Assembly: GCF_905372525.1 (NCBI RefSeq) | Contig: NZ_CAJPPN010000009.1 | Location: 1 to 62,776, forward strand | Source of the DNA: an uncultured Porphyromonas sp. | Lineage (GTDB): Bacteria; Bacteroidota; Bacteroidia; Bacteroidales; Porphyromonadaceae | Length of the DNA: 62,776 nt | Direction: 5' to 3' | In this document: positions 17,740 through 25,904 of the stretch, piece by piece | How the letters are laid out: each line of letters starts with the position of its first letter | How positions within the stretch are numbered: position 1 is the stretch's first letter | Program-made: the position numbers and the translations under genes | Notes under the pieces: generated by a model | The model's input: the letters and a program-made list of their open reading frames with translations, nothing else | Told to the model about the DNA's origin: nothing | Databases searched by the model: none

Positions 17740-17935
17740 GCCAATAGCTAAAAAGCGTTGGCTATTATATAATCAAAAGGAAGCGTTATGCTTCATCCTT
17801 TGCAGGGTCGAATCGTGAGAAAATTCAATGCAGCGAAGGATGGTATAACGGCTTCCCCATGCCTTGTGGGCGTGGGGAGTCGTATCGTATCATCGTCTCT
17901 GCATAGGCTATTCTCACGAGCCTGACCCTAGAGGA
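17740..17935 (+). ncRNA. Structured RNA candidate: small RNA or operon leader
   Basis: Two long helix sets are possible. Set A pairs 17779-17800 with 17836-17856 (6+5+7 bp with small interruptions). Set B pairs 17804-17809 with 17924-17929, 17813-17821 with 17911-17919 and 17828-17833 with 17899-17904. A 9-bp hairpin 17855-17863/17869-17877 caps the middle. The outer B helices fall in the loop of A, so A and B could form a pseudoknot or be alternatives. It lies just after a near-perfect promoter and 80 bases before a lipoprotein gene. I do not recognise a known family; a 6S-like RNA or a cis-regulatory leader are both possible. Confidence 0.5.
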
Positions 17936-18015
17936 TGAGCGTGCGTCCCCACGCCTTCCTCTTATTCAACTGACTAAGGCTCGGAAGGGGACGGAGAGCC
18001 AACAGCGATCTTTCT

Positions 18016-18564
18016 ATGTGGCATATATTACGCCAGCACCTACCGATCCTCCTAGCCCTCGGGCTGAGTGCATCCATCCTCCATTCTTGCGCCGAAGAGC
18101 CTATGGGCTCACCAAGCTCCAAGGAACAATCCTCGGGCTCCGACACTCCAAGTCGAACAAAACCAACCAAGCCCAGCGACCCCACACTGCCCTCCACCCG
18201 TCCCTCCCAGATCCAGCTCCTGCGCCTCATAGAGCGTGCGGCCGAACGGATAGCCGATGAGAAGTCAAAGAGGCTCTCCCCTAATACACGCTACTCCTAC
18301 ACTTGGCACTTCGACGAGGAGAAGATCACCTACGACGATGTCCGAGCGCTTGCCTCCATCGAACTCAAGGTCTCCTGGAAGGCGAAGCAGTACCTGCTCT
18401 CTCTGAACTACCTACAGGCCGAGGTCACGGGGACGCTCTATGTAAACTATGCCCTACGACCTACGACCTACGCTATCTCCTTCATCCCCGAGAAGGCCAA
18501 TGACTTCGCACGATGGCTCGGGGAGTCCAAGGCTCTAGCGAGCATTAGCTTCAACCTCAACTAA
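18016..18564 (+). CDS. Predicted lipoprotein of unknown function
   Basis: The 182-residue product has an N-terminal hydrophobic segment ending in a lipobox (ASILHSC, Cys about 25), a Ser/Pro/Lys/Thr-rich spacer (about 28-65), then a domain that seems mostly beta with an amphipathic helix (LLRLIERAAERIADEKSKR). No family recognised. The next gene begins 6 bases after the stop and encodes another lipoprotein of similar size and layout, so the pair is an operon and may be distant paralogues. It lies inside the segment bracketed by direct repeat A. Confidence 0.7.
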   Translation: MWHILRQHLPILLALGLSASILHSCAEEPMGSPSSKEQSSGSDTPSRTKPTKPSDPTLPSTRPSQIQLLRLIERAAERIADEKSKRLSPNTRYSYTWHFDEEKITYDDVRALASIELKVSWKAKQYLLSLNYLQAEVTGTLYVNYALRPTTYAISFIPEKANDFARWLGESKALASISFNLN

Positions 18565-18570
18565 CCTATC

Positions 18571-19086
18571 ATGCTACGATCTCATACCCTACGCCGAGCA
18601 CTTATATTCCTCCTCGGCTTCGCCGTCCTCGGATCGCTCCTACAGAGCTGTGGCATACCCGAGCAGACCTCCCAGTCTCGTCAGCCCTCCGAGGAGAGTA
18701 TCCAACGTCAGCTACGGGCTGACTATGGGAAAAGCCTGGACTACGCTGCGGGGCTGATCGCCCAGACAATCCAGAAGACGATCGCCCCACAGAGTGGGCG
18801 AGAGCTCCAGCACGAGGTGAACCTATACCCGATCTACCATAACGATACTCAGGGCTGGGTCGCCTGTGACATGGAGGTCTCCTTCCTAGCACGGTCTTTC
18901 TTCAGGGGAGTCGGCTACGGCACCTGTCACCTCAAGGGACGTGTCTTCCTCATCGCCCCGCGCTACCAGGGGGAGCCCTACCAGGTCGAGTACTCTCATA
19001 TCTCGCACAATGACCAACTCGTGAAGGTCTCGAACGATGGGGAGCGCCAATGGCTCAAGGAAGGCTTTACCTTCAAGCTCAAGTAG
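18571..19086 (+). CDS. Predicted lipoprotein of unknown function
   Basis: The 171-residue product has a signal peptide with lipobox (LGSLLQSC, Cys about 27), a short Ser/Gln-rich spacer, a helix (DYGKSLDYAAGLIAQTIQKTI) and a beta-rich C-terminal domain. It lies 6 bases downstream of the previous lipoprotein gene, with the same plan of lipobox, spacer, helix and beta domain; this could reflect common ancestry but sequence identity is low by eye. The barrel gene at 19158 follows, so the three may form one surface-protein operon. Confidence 0.7.
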   Translation: MLRSHTLRRALIFLLGFAVLGSLLQSCGIPEQTSQSRQPSEESIQRQLRADYGKSLDYAAGLIAQTIQKTIAPQSGRELQHEVNLYPIYHNDTQGWVACDMEVSFLARSFFRGVGYGTCHLKGRVFLIAPRYQGEPYQVEYSHISHNDQLVKVSNDGERQWLKEGFTFKLK

Positions 19087-19157
19087 GAGGCGCAAGTTCC
19101 TAGAGAGCCCCTATCACAAGTACTCGCCATATCACATTAGCACATAGTCATCTATAG

Positions 19158-19676
19158 ATGAAAAGGTATATCATCCTACTGCTCCTACTCTTTGTCTCCG
19201 CCTTGGCTGAAGCCCATCAGAGAGGGGATAAGTCCATCGGAGTCGGCTACAGCTACCAGACCAAGGGGAGCAGGACCGGGCTGGGAGGACGATTTCAGTA
19301 CGTCCTCTCTCAGAGGATCCGCTTCGAGGGCACTGTAGACCTCTTCCTCCCAGAGCGACCCAACAAGACAAGGAGGGTAGAGGCGGAGACGAAGCGCTTC
19401 ACCTCAGCCTTCCTCTTCGGTCTCAATCTCCATTATCTCATCCCCGTGGCCGAGGGGCGGTGTAGCCTCTACCCCCTCATCGGGGTAGCGGGATACCACT
19501 CCCACTACAAGCTGGGAGAGGAGGATATCGACACGAGTGAGACCGTCATGCACGCAGGCCTAGGCTTCTCGGTAGACCTCGCCTACTACTGTGCCGTCGG
19601 CCTCGAAGCCAAGTACATGGCCTCCCCCGAGCGGAGCTCTCCCGTGCTCGGGCTCTATGCCACATTCCACTTCTAG
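19158..19676 (+). CDS. Predicted outer-membrane beta-barrel protein
   Basis: The 172-residue product has a signal peptide (MKRYIILLLLLFVSALAEA) and then repeated amphipathic strands, such as SIGVGYSYQTKG, RIRFEGTVDLFL, FLFGLNLHYLIPV and YPLIGVAGYHSHY, ending in GLYATFHF with a C-terminal Phe. This is the layout of a small eight-stranded porin-like barrel (PF13505/OmpW-like in form). Its specific role is unknown. It is likely cotranscribed with the two lipoprotein genes before it; a strong terminator follows. Confidence 0.75.
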   Translation: MKRYIILLLLLFVSALAEAHQRGDKSIGVGYSYQTKGSRTGLGGRFQYVLSQRIRFEGTVDLFLPERPNKTRRVEAETKRFTSAFLFGLNLHYLIPVAEGRCSLYPLIGVAGYHSHYKLGEEDIDTSETVMHAGLGFSVDLAYYCAVGLEAKYMASPERSSPVLGLYATFHF

Positions 19677-19702
19677 GTCAGTATGACCTTACTTCCTACT
19701 CC

Positions 19703-19746
19703 GAGGCGAGGGGGGGCAATTATGTAGTGCCCCCCTCGCCTCTTCT
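19703..19746 (+). terminator. Terminator of the 18.0-19.7 kb operon
   Basis: A 15-bp stem (19703-19718 with 19728-19742, one bulged G) in the form GAGGCGAG-Gn-CA is followed by TTCTTGATTA. Confidence 0.8.
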
Positions 19747-19783
19747 TGATTATATAGCGGCTTACCTCCCCCTTGTCCGCAAG

Positions 19784-19867
19784 GCACTATCGTGAATACA
19801 AGATCATCAAGTGGGACGTCGCTGAGCTCCCCTCATCCTATAGTACACTCCTCTCTGCTCCTAGCCC
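19784..19867 (+). pseudogene. Direct repeat A, copy 2: 3' remnant of a paralogue of the 16769 gene
   Basis: It matches 17236-17320 closely, including the stop codon region and flank, but one C is missing from the C-run before CTCATCC, so it would be out of frame at the end. No matching 5' part is present upstream. It is a leftover of a duplication or recombination event. Confidence 0.75.
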
Positions 19868-19954
19868 ACCTCCCGCCTGTATAGCATAGAGTCCTCCCTC
19901 GGGAGGTGATAGGCTATGGGGGGCAAGCCCGTGGGAGGGAACCCATCCGATACT

Positions 19955-20016
19955 TAATGGATAGGGACGAAGATACCCGACCTTTGCCCGCTGTATTGGG
20001 GCTCGCTTAAGCCTAT
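19955..20016 (+). repeat. Diverged copy of the promoter region of the 16769 gene
   Basis: The pattern GGACGAAgAT..ACCTTTGCCC..ATTGGGGC..CTTAAGCCT aligns with 16674-16724 upstream of the 16769 gene. The -7 element here is GACCTTTG, so one key base is lost. Only a 13-codon reading frame follows (ATG 20028), so this looks like the remains of another family member. The stretch 20060-20260 holds nothing recognisable. Confidence 0.5.
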
Positions 20017-20265
20017 TGGGACAGCATCATGAAGGGGAAGCCAAAAGGCTGTTCATTTGACAGCGATTAGGAGACTGAGAGGGGAGCTACAGAGGGTGAG
20101 ACGTGTCATTATCACAACTAAAGGAGGGAGGAACACGAGGAAGTGAAAGGGGAGACGGTATATCGTAAAGTATTTTAGTTACCTAAGTATCAACGGGTAA
20201 CCCTCTAGGGTTTAGGTTAAAAATCGAAATAATAGAGTAAAGTGACAATGTGATTGTTTTTTTGA

Positions 20266-20273
20266 TACCTTTG
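20266..20273 (+). promoter_or_regulatory. -7 element of the serC operon promoter
   Basis: TACCTTTG, 111 bases before the serC start, lies in an AT-rich stretch. No TTG at the ideal -33 distance. Confidence 0.55.
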
Positions 20274-20383
20274 CTAGTGGGATGTGATAGCCCTCAGCAC
20301 TGGTGCTGGAGGTAAACTCGCCCCCTAGTAAGCACGAAGACAACATCGAAGTCAATAACTATTCATTTTCAAATACTGCTCTT

Positions 20384-21457
20384 ATGAAGAAGCACAATTT
20401 CTCGGCCGGACCATCCATCCTGGACGAAAGTGTGATCAAGGACGCTGCCTCCGCAGTCCTCAACTATGCAGGTACAGGCCTGTCTATCCTCGAAGTATCT
20501 CACCGTGGCAAGGAGTTCACCGCAACGATGGAGGAAGCTCGCAAGCTGATGAAGGAGCTCCTCGACGTACCCGAGGGCTACGAAGTCATCTTCCTCGGTG
20601 GGGGCGCCAGCCTTCAGTTCTATCAGGCTCCGCTCAACCTCCTTCGCAAGAAGGCTGCCTACGTAGACTCCGGCACGTGGGGGAGCAAGGCTGCTAAGGA
20701 AGCCAAGCTCGTCGGCGAGGTCGTCTCCTTCTCCTCTAAGGCAGACAACTACGTCTGGTACCCCAAGCCTTGGGAAAAGAACGAAGTACCAGACGACGTA
20801 GACTACCTACACATCACGACCAACAACACCGTCTACGGTACAGAGCTACGCTATGACCCAGACGTCAAGACACGCCTGGTGGGTGATATGTCCTCCGATA
20901 TCTTCACCCGTGAGGTAGATGTCGCTAAGTACGACCTGATCTATGGTGGTGCACAGAAGAACGTCGCACCCGCCGGGGTGACCTTCGTCATCGTACGCCG
21001 TGATGCCCTCGGCCACGTAGACCGTCCTCTGCCTACGATGCTCGACTATCGTACGCACATCGAGAAGGACTCTATGTTCAACACGCCCCCCGTCTTCCCC
21101 GTATACGTCGCCCTACAGACGATGAAGTGGTACAAGGAGCTCGGTGGTGTGAAGGCTCTCGAAAAGATCAACCTCGAGAAGGCACGTATCCTCTACGATG
21201 CGATCGACTCCAGCCGCTTCTTCCGTGGTACCGTCCACCCCGAAGACCGCTCCATCATGAACGTCTGCTTCGTCATGAAGGACGAGTACAAGGAGCTCGA
21301 GAAGGAATTCCTCGACCTAGCTACGGCTCGTGGTATCTCTGGCATCAAGGGACACCGCTCCGTAGGGGGCTTCCGTGCCTCGCTCTACAACGCTCTGCCC
21401 AAGACGAGCGTAGAGTTCCTCGTAGAGGCTATGAAGGACTTCGAGCGTCAGCACTAG
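20384..21457 (+). CDS. serC: Phosphoserine aminotransferase
   Basis: SerC converts 3-phosphohydroxypyruvate and glutamate to phosphoserine (serine synthesis, PLP enzyme). From ATG 20384 the 357-residue product begins MKKHNFSAGPSILDESV, the usual SerC N terminus; an in-frame start 81 bases upstream would add an unconserved tail, so I reject it. Motifs: FLGGGASLQFYQAPLNLL near residue 75 and the PLP lysine in YGGAQKNVAPAG near 190. It is the first gene of serC-serA-DUF1015, a gene order common in Bacteroidota. Confidence 0.96.
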   Translation: MKKHNFSAGPSILDESVIKDAASAVLNYAGTGLSILEVSHRGKEFTATMEEARKLMKELLDVPEGYEVIFLGGGASLQFYQAPLNLLRKKAAYVDSGTWGSKAAKEAKLVGEVVSFSSKADNYVWYPKPWEKNEVPDDVDYLHITTNNTVYGTELRYDPDVKTRLVGDMSSDIFTREVDVAKYDLIYGGAQKNVAPAGVTFVIVRRDALGHVDRPLPTMLDYRTHIEKDSMFNTPPVFPVYVALQTMKWYKELGGVKALEKINLEKARILYDAIDSSRFFRGTVHPEDRSIMNVCFVMKDEYKELEKEFLDLATARGISGIKGHRSVGGFRASLYNALPKTSVEFLVEAMKDFERQH

Positions 21458-21486
21458 TCTACCAAGCATTAGGCTGAATACCCCAT

Positions 21487-21553
21487 GAAGCAACGTATGG
21501 ACACCACCTCTATATTTACCCAGGGCCGAGGTGAGCTGTCTGTACGTTGCTTC
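21487..21553 (+). promoter_or_regulatory. Long intercistronic hairpin between serC and serA
   Basis: GAAGCAACGTA (21487-21497) pairs perfectly with TACGTTGCTTC (21543-21553), and inside it GACA..CACCTC pairs with GAGGTG..TGTC. There is no T-tract, so simple termination is unlikely; an RNA-processing or expression-balancing role fits better. Confidence 0.55.
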
Positions 21554-21607
21554 GCTTATCCACACGTCTACGTACACTAACGAACCTACCCACAGAGTAA
21601 AGAAATC

Positions 21608-22531
21608 ATGTCTAAAGTTCTTATCGCCACCGAAAAGCCCTTCGCAGCACCTGCCGTAGCTGGTATCCGTCAGATCCTCACCGACGCAGGCTTCGACGTA
21701 GTCACCCTAGAGAAGTACACCTCCAAGGCTGAACTCCTCGCCGCAGTAGCCGACGTAGAGGCCATCATTATCCGCAGTGACATCATAGACAAGGAGGTCT
21801 TCGACGCTGCCAAGCAGCTCAAGATCGTCGTACGTGCAGGCGCTGGCTACGACAACGTAGACCTAGAGGCTGCTACCGCCCATGGCGTCTGCGTCATGAA
21901 CACCCCAGGACAGAATGCCAACGCTGTAGCTGAACTCGTCTTCGCCCTCCTGCTCTTCACCGTCCGCAATCGCTTCAACGGCGCATCCGGCACAGAGCTC
22001 AAGGACAAGAAGCTCGGACTACTAGCCTATGGGAACACCGGTCGCAACGTGGCTCGTATCGCTAAGGGCATCGGCATGGAGATCTTTGCCTTCGACCCCT
22101 ACACCCCAGCTGATGTGATGGTCAAGGAGGGTGTGACCCCCGTGAGCTCACAGAAGGAGCTCTTCTCCACCTGCGACGTCGTCTCCCTACACATCCCCGC
22201 TACCCCCGAGACCAAGGGCTCTATCGGCCGTGAGCTTGTAAGCCTCCTACCTAAGAAGGCAATCCTCGTCAATACCGCTCGTAAGGAGATCATCAACGAA
22301 GCAGAGCTACTCGAGCTCCTCAAGGAACGCGAAGACCTTCGCTACCTCAGCGACATCCGCCCCGCGAACCACGAAGAGATGGAGGCAGCCCTAGGCGAAC
22401 GCTACTTCTCTACACCTAAGAAGATGGGCGCTCAGACTGCTGAAGCCAATACCAACGCTGGTCTAGCTGCTGCTCGCCAGATCGTGGGCTTCATCAAGGA
22501 GGGTAACGAACGCTTCCGCCTCAACAAGTAG
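21608..22531 (+). CDS. serA: D-3-phosphoglycerate dehydrogenase
   Basis: SerA oxidises 3-phosphoglycerate to 3-phosphohydroxypyruvate with NAD, the first step of serine synthesis. The 307-residue product has the D-2-hydroxyacid dehydrogenase fold: substrate motif VRAGAGYDNVDLEAA near residue 76 and NAD motif LAYGNTGRNVARIA near 139. No ACT regulatory domain is present. The C-terminal motif reads STPKKMGAQTAEAN where most family members have TPH-G-T, so the usual catalytic His is replaced by Lys. That Lys-type variant is known from Bacteroidales-like and Entamoeba enzymes (recalled, not searched). Second gene of the serC operon. Confidence 0.92.
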   Translation: MSKVLIATEKPFAAPAVAGIRQILTDAGFDVVTLEKYTSKAELLAAVADVEAIIIRSDIIDKEVFDAAKQLKIVVRAGAGYDNVDLEAATAHGVCVMNTPGQNANAVAELVFALLLFTVRNRFNGASGTELKDKKLGLLAYGNTGRNVARIAKGIGMEIFAFDPYTPADVMVKEGVTPVSSQKELFSTCDVVSLHIPATPETKGSIGRELVSLLPKKAILVNTARKEIINEAELLELLKEREDLRYLSDIRPANHEEMEAALGERYFSTPKKMGAQTAEANTNAGLAAARQIVGFIKEGNERFRLNK

Positions 22532-22574
22532 CCGACCATCCACGTACACATCACACTAGCACAAACACCATCCT

Positions 22575-23822
22575 ATGGCTGTCATCAAACCATTCCGTGG
22601 TATCCGCCCACCCCAAGACCTCGTAGAGCGTGTCGCCTCTCGCCCCTACGACGTACTCAACAGTGACGAAGCTCGCGCCGAAGCTGCAGGCAACGAGATG
22701 TCCCTCTACCACATCATCCGTCCCGAGATCGACTTCCCAGTCGGCACCGACGAGCATGAGGAGAAGGTCTACGCTAAGGCGGCAGAGAACTTCCGCCACT
22801 TCCGGGAAAAGGGCTGGCTCGTACAGGACGACAAGGAGAACTACTACGTCTACGCTCAGACGATGAACGGCAAGACACAGTACGGCCTCGTCGTCTGTGC
22901 CTCCGTCCAAGACTACATGACGGGCGTCATCAAGAAGCATGAGCTTACCCGCCGTGACAAGGAAGAGGATCGTATGAAGCACGTACGTGTGAACAATGCC
23001 AACATCGAGCCCGTCTTCTTCGCCTACCCCTCGCAAAAGGAGATCAACGACATCGTCGCTAAGTACACCAAGGAGGAGCCCGTCTACAGCTTCATCGCTC
23101 CGCTAGACGGCTTCGGTCACGAGTTCTGGATCATCGACAACGAAGCCGATATCCGTCGTATCACCGAGCTCTTTGCGGCTATGCCTGCTCTCTACATCGC
23201 AGACGGTCACCACCGCTCCGCCGCTGCTGCCCTCGTGGGGGATGAGAAGCGCAAGCAGAACCCCAACCATCGTGGCGATGAGGAGTACAACTACTTCATG
23301 GCTGTCTGCTTCCCCGACGACCAGCTGACCATCATTGACTACAACCGTGTCGTCAAGGATCTCAATGGCCTCACCAAGGAAGAGCTCCTGAAGAAGCTCG
23401 AGGAGAACTTCATCGTCGAGGACAAGGGCACGGAGATCTACAAGCCCGCACGCCTACACAACTTCTCTCTCTACCTCGGGGATCACTGGTACTCACTCAC
23501 CGCCAAGCCCGGTACGTATGACGACCACGATCCGATTGGGGTACTTGACGTGACGATCTCCTCCAACCTCATCCTCGACAAGATCCTTGGCATCAAGGAC
23601 CTGCGTTCGGATAAGCGCATCGACTTCGTCGGGGGTATCCGTGGCCTTGGCGAGCTAAAGAAGAGGGTGGACAGCGGTGAGATGAAGTTTGCCCTTGCCC
23701 TCTATCCCGTATCGATGAAGCAACTCATCGACATCGCCGACTCGGGCAATATCATGCCCCCTAAGACCACGTGGTTCGAGCCTAAGCTCCGCTCAGGTCT
23801 GATCATCCACGAGCTTGTCTAG
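22575..23822 (+). CDS. DUF1015 family protein
   Basis: The 415-residue product matches the DUF1015 (PF06245) family: it opens with AVIKPFRGIRPPQDLVERVASRPYDVLN and has the conserved motif YIADGHHRSAAAAL near residue 212. The biochemical role of the family is not established. It regularly follows serC-serA in Bacteroidota, and here it starts 43 bases after serA with a terminator after it, which suggests a link with serine metabolism. Confidence 0.9.
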   Translation: MAVIKPFRGIRPPQDLVERVASRPYDVLNSDEARAEAAGNEMSLYHIIRPEIDFPVGTDEHEEKVYAKAAENFRHFREKGWLVQDDKENYYVYAQTMNGKTQYGLVVCASVQDYMTGVIKKHELTRRDKEEDRMKHVRVNNANIEPVFFAYPSQKEINDIVAKYTKEEPVYSFIAPLDGFGHEFWIIDNEADIRRITELFAAMPALYIADGHHRSAAAALVGDEKRKQNPNHRGDEEYNYFMAVCFPDDQLTIIDYNRVVKDLNGLTKEELLKKLEENFIVEDKGTEIYKPARLHNFSLYLGDHWYSLTAKPGTYDDHDPIGVLDVTISSNLILDKILGIKDLRSDKRIDFVGGIRGLGELKKRVDSGEMKFALALYPVSMKQLIDIADSGNIMPPKTTWFEPKLRSGLIIHELV

Positions 23823-23845
23823 AAGCAGTTTTCTACACAGAGAAG

Positions 23846-23888
23846 CCTCCGAGGGGTTGTCTTTCTGACACCCTCGGGGGTTTCTTTG
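23846..23888 (+). terminator. Terminator of the serC-serA-DUF1015 operon
   Basis: An imperfect G/C-rich stem (CCGAGGG 23849-23855 with CCCTCGG 23871-23877, extended by GTC/GAC) is followed by GGGTTTCTTTG. Confidence 0.7.
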
Positions 23889-23970
23889 CTACTACTCCTT
23901 CCCGCCCATCGGGGCACATACGTTCCTCTTTCCTCCCCTCTTTCCTCCTCCCCAATCACTACTACACACT

Positions 23971-24909
23971 ATGAGATCGACCCTTCACTCCCTAACGCTT
24001 GCCCTCGTGGCACTCCTCCTCGTCCCTCTTGCCTCCTGCGGGAAGGATAAGCCCACACCGCCCGACCCTCAGCCAGCTAAGCGTGAAGACATCATCGGCA
24101 AGGTACATACCGTGACCTTAAAGATGCTTGATGACAAGGGTGAGGTAACCCAACGAGCCCTATTCACCTACAACAAACAGCTCTGGCAGACAGCCTTCAT
24201 TCTAGAGGATTATGTAGACGGCAAGTTCGTCCCCGATACCGAGACCGAATACATCTACGATGCCTCGGGGCATCTGACCCTACGGAAAGCCCTCTCCTAC
24301 AATAGAGATTCAGAAGGGACTCTAAAGCCCTCTCCAAAAAGTCAGGACAGCTACACCTATGATCAGCAGGGGCGTCTCAGACAGCACGACTCCCAGCAAT
24401 TCAACGGCTACTGGATCACTCGCACTACCTACTACTATGACGCTGACAATAGGAAGAAGAGTGCCTATATCTATACGCGCAATCCCATGCAAGAAGAGCA
24501 GGTGTATTACCACTCCTACAGCTACGAGGGAGGGGTAGAGATCGAGAGTGTCTATACGGACCGAGAGAAGACAAACCGCATCGAATGCTCTCGGCGCATC
24601 TATGATGAGCAAGGGCGAGAGACGCGACACGAACGGATCCAGTATATAGATGTTCCTCGGCACCGTGGCGAAGAGGACAAGGATACTAAACAAGCCTCCA
24701 AGACTACGATCACGGAGGCTCGCTATGGAATCTTCGGTGAATTCCTTCATGACGAGACGACCGAATACAATGCGAAGAAGGAGGTCACCTATCATTCCCT
24801 ATACCAACTACGCTACACCAAGTACAACTCTCTAGGTCTCCCCGTCGCAGGCATTCAGACTGAGAGGCAGCGACAGCAGCCCTTCACCATAGAGTACACC
24901 TTCTACTAG
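23971..24909 (+). CDS. Lipoprotein with YD-like repeats, paralogue 1 of 3
   Basis: The 312-residue product has a signal peptide and lipobox (LVPLASC, Cys about 24), a Lys/Pro/Asp spacer, the shared motif KREDIIGKVHTVT, then repeated units of the form YTYD..GRL..., YSYEG.., IYDEQGRETR and YTKYNSLGLP, resembling YD/RHS-type beta repeats, ending FTIEYTFY. Function unknown; an outer-membrane lipoprotein is likely. Two paralogues follow directly. It is the most diverged, with an insert around residues 105-125 and a Lys/Asp/Glu-rich stretch near 230. Confidence 0.75.
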   Translation: MRSTLHSLTLALVALLLVPLASCGKDKPTPPDPQPAKREDIIGKVHTVTLKMLDDKGEVTQRALFTYNKQLWQTAFILEDYVDGKFVPDTETEYIYDASGHLTLRKALSYNRDSEGTLKPSPKSQDSYTYDQQGRLRQHDSQQFNGYWITRTTYYYDADNRKKSAYIYTRNPMQEEQVYYHSYSYEGGVEIESVYTDREKTNRIECSRRIYDEQGRETRHERIQYIDVPRHRGEEDKDTKQASKTTITEARYGIFGEFLHDETTEYNAKKEVTYHSLYQLRYTKYNSLGLPVAGIQTERQRQQPFTIEYTFY

Positions 24910-24967
24910 TGGCCACCCGTCACGAGTAGAGTTCACCGCATCACATTCTCTAACGACAATAACAAGC

Positions 24968-25861
24968 ATGAAGAAAGTCATTTTTCGCACCCTAGCACTT
25001 GCCTTCGCGGCTCTCCTCCTCATCCCCCTTGCCTCCTGCGGGAAGGACAAGCCCACCCCTACACCTCCTGACCCTAAGCCCGCGGGACGTGAGGACATCA
25101 TCGGCAAGGTACACACCATAACCTCTATCTTTGGTGACAAGGAGACTCCGATCAAGGCTCGCACCGTCACTACCTACGACAAGCAACTCCGCCCCCAAAG
25201 CTCTATATCGGAGAGGCTCAAGGACGGCAAGCTTGTCCCTGACGTAGAGACCTTCTTCACCTACGATGCCTCGGGCCGCCTCATCGAAGAGAAAAGCCGT
25301 GAAGTAGGATTTGGATGGGACTACAAGAGGTATAAATACAAGGATGGACTCCTTGTCCAGTTCGAGGATCTCCTCAGCGGGAATGGCGCCCAAAAGTCAA
25401 TCACCCAATACACCTACGGTCTCGACCGCAAGAAGGAGATGGGGATCTATATATTTGCACAGGGCAGAGAAGATGGCACTCACTTCCTCTCCTACAGCTA
25501 CGAAGGCGAGGTAGAGGTCGAGGCTAGCTACTCAGACCCCGAGAGGAAGAACCTCATCGCTCGTAATAAGCGCACCTATGACAAGGAGGGGCGTGTGATC
25601 AAATCGGTTGCCACAACGATCGAGCTAGAGCAGGGTAAGGAGATCATCCGCTCCACCTCCATCTATGAGACCCGCTTCGGGATCTTCGGCGAAGAGGTCT
25701 ACTCTGAGTTCACCCACCTCGATGCACAGGGAAAGGTCACTAGCCACTCTATCAGTGGCTACCACTACACTAAGTACAACGCTCAGGGACTCCCTATTGA
25801 GGGGTTTGAGCTTGGTGACGAGGATCGGAACCTCTTCACCCTAAAGTACACCTTCTACTAG
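24968..25861 (+). CDS. Lipoprotein with YD-like repeats, paralogue 2 of 3
   Basis: The 297-residue product has lipobox LIPLASC followed by GKDKPTPTPPD, the common motif GREDIIGKVHTIT and YD-like repeats (FTYDASGRLIEE, YTYGLDRKK, YSYEGEVEVEA, TYDKEGRV, YTKYNAQGLP), ending FTLKYTFY. It is very similar to paralogue 3 between residues about 110 and 200, including near-identical DNA at 25310-25380 and 26244-26314. The 50 bases upstream of each gene share a CTAACGACAATAA block, so the upstream region was duplicated with the gene. Function unknown. Confidence 0.75.
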   Translation: MKKVIFRTLALAFAALLLIPLASCGKDKPTPTPPDPKPAGREDIIGKVHTITSIFGDKETPIKARTVTTYDKQLRPQSSISERLKDGKLVPDVETFFTYDASGRLIEEKSREVGFGWDYKRYKYKDGLLVQFEDLLSGNGAQKSITQYTYGLDRKKEMGIYIFAQGREDGTHFLSYSYEGEVEVEASYSDPERKNLIARNKRTYDKEGRVIKSVATTIELEQGKEIIRSTSIYETRFGIFGEEVYSEFTHLDAQGKVTSHSISGYHYTKYNAQGLPIEGFELGDEDRNLFTLKYTFY

Positions 25862-25904
25862 TGGACTCCCGTCACATGCCCTAACGACAATAATAATGAC
25901 CCTT

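Noticed and set aside
17740..17935. tmRNA, RNase P RNA or SRP RNA
   Set aside because: No tRNA-like ends or TTCGA arm for tmRNA, no RNase P core motifs and no SRP GGAAGCAGC-type loop, so only an unclassified RNA candidate is listed.
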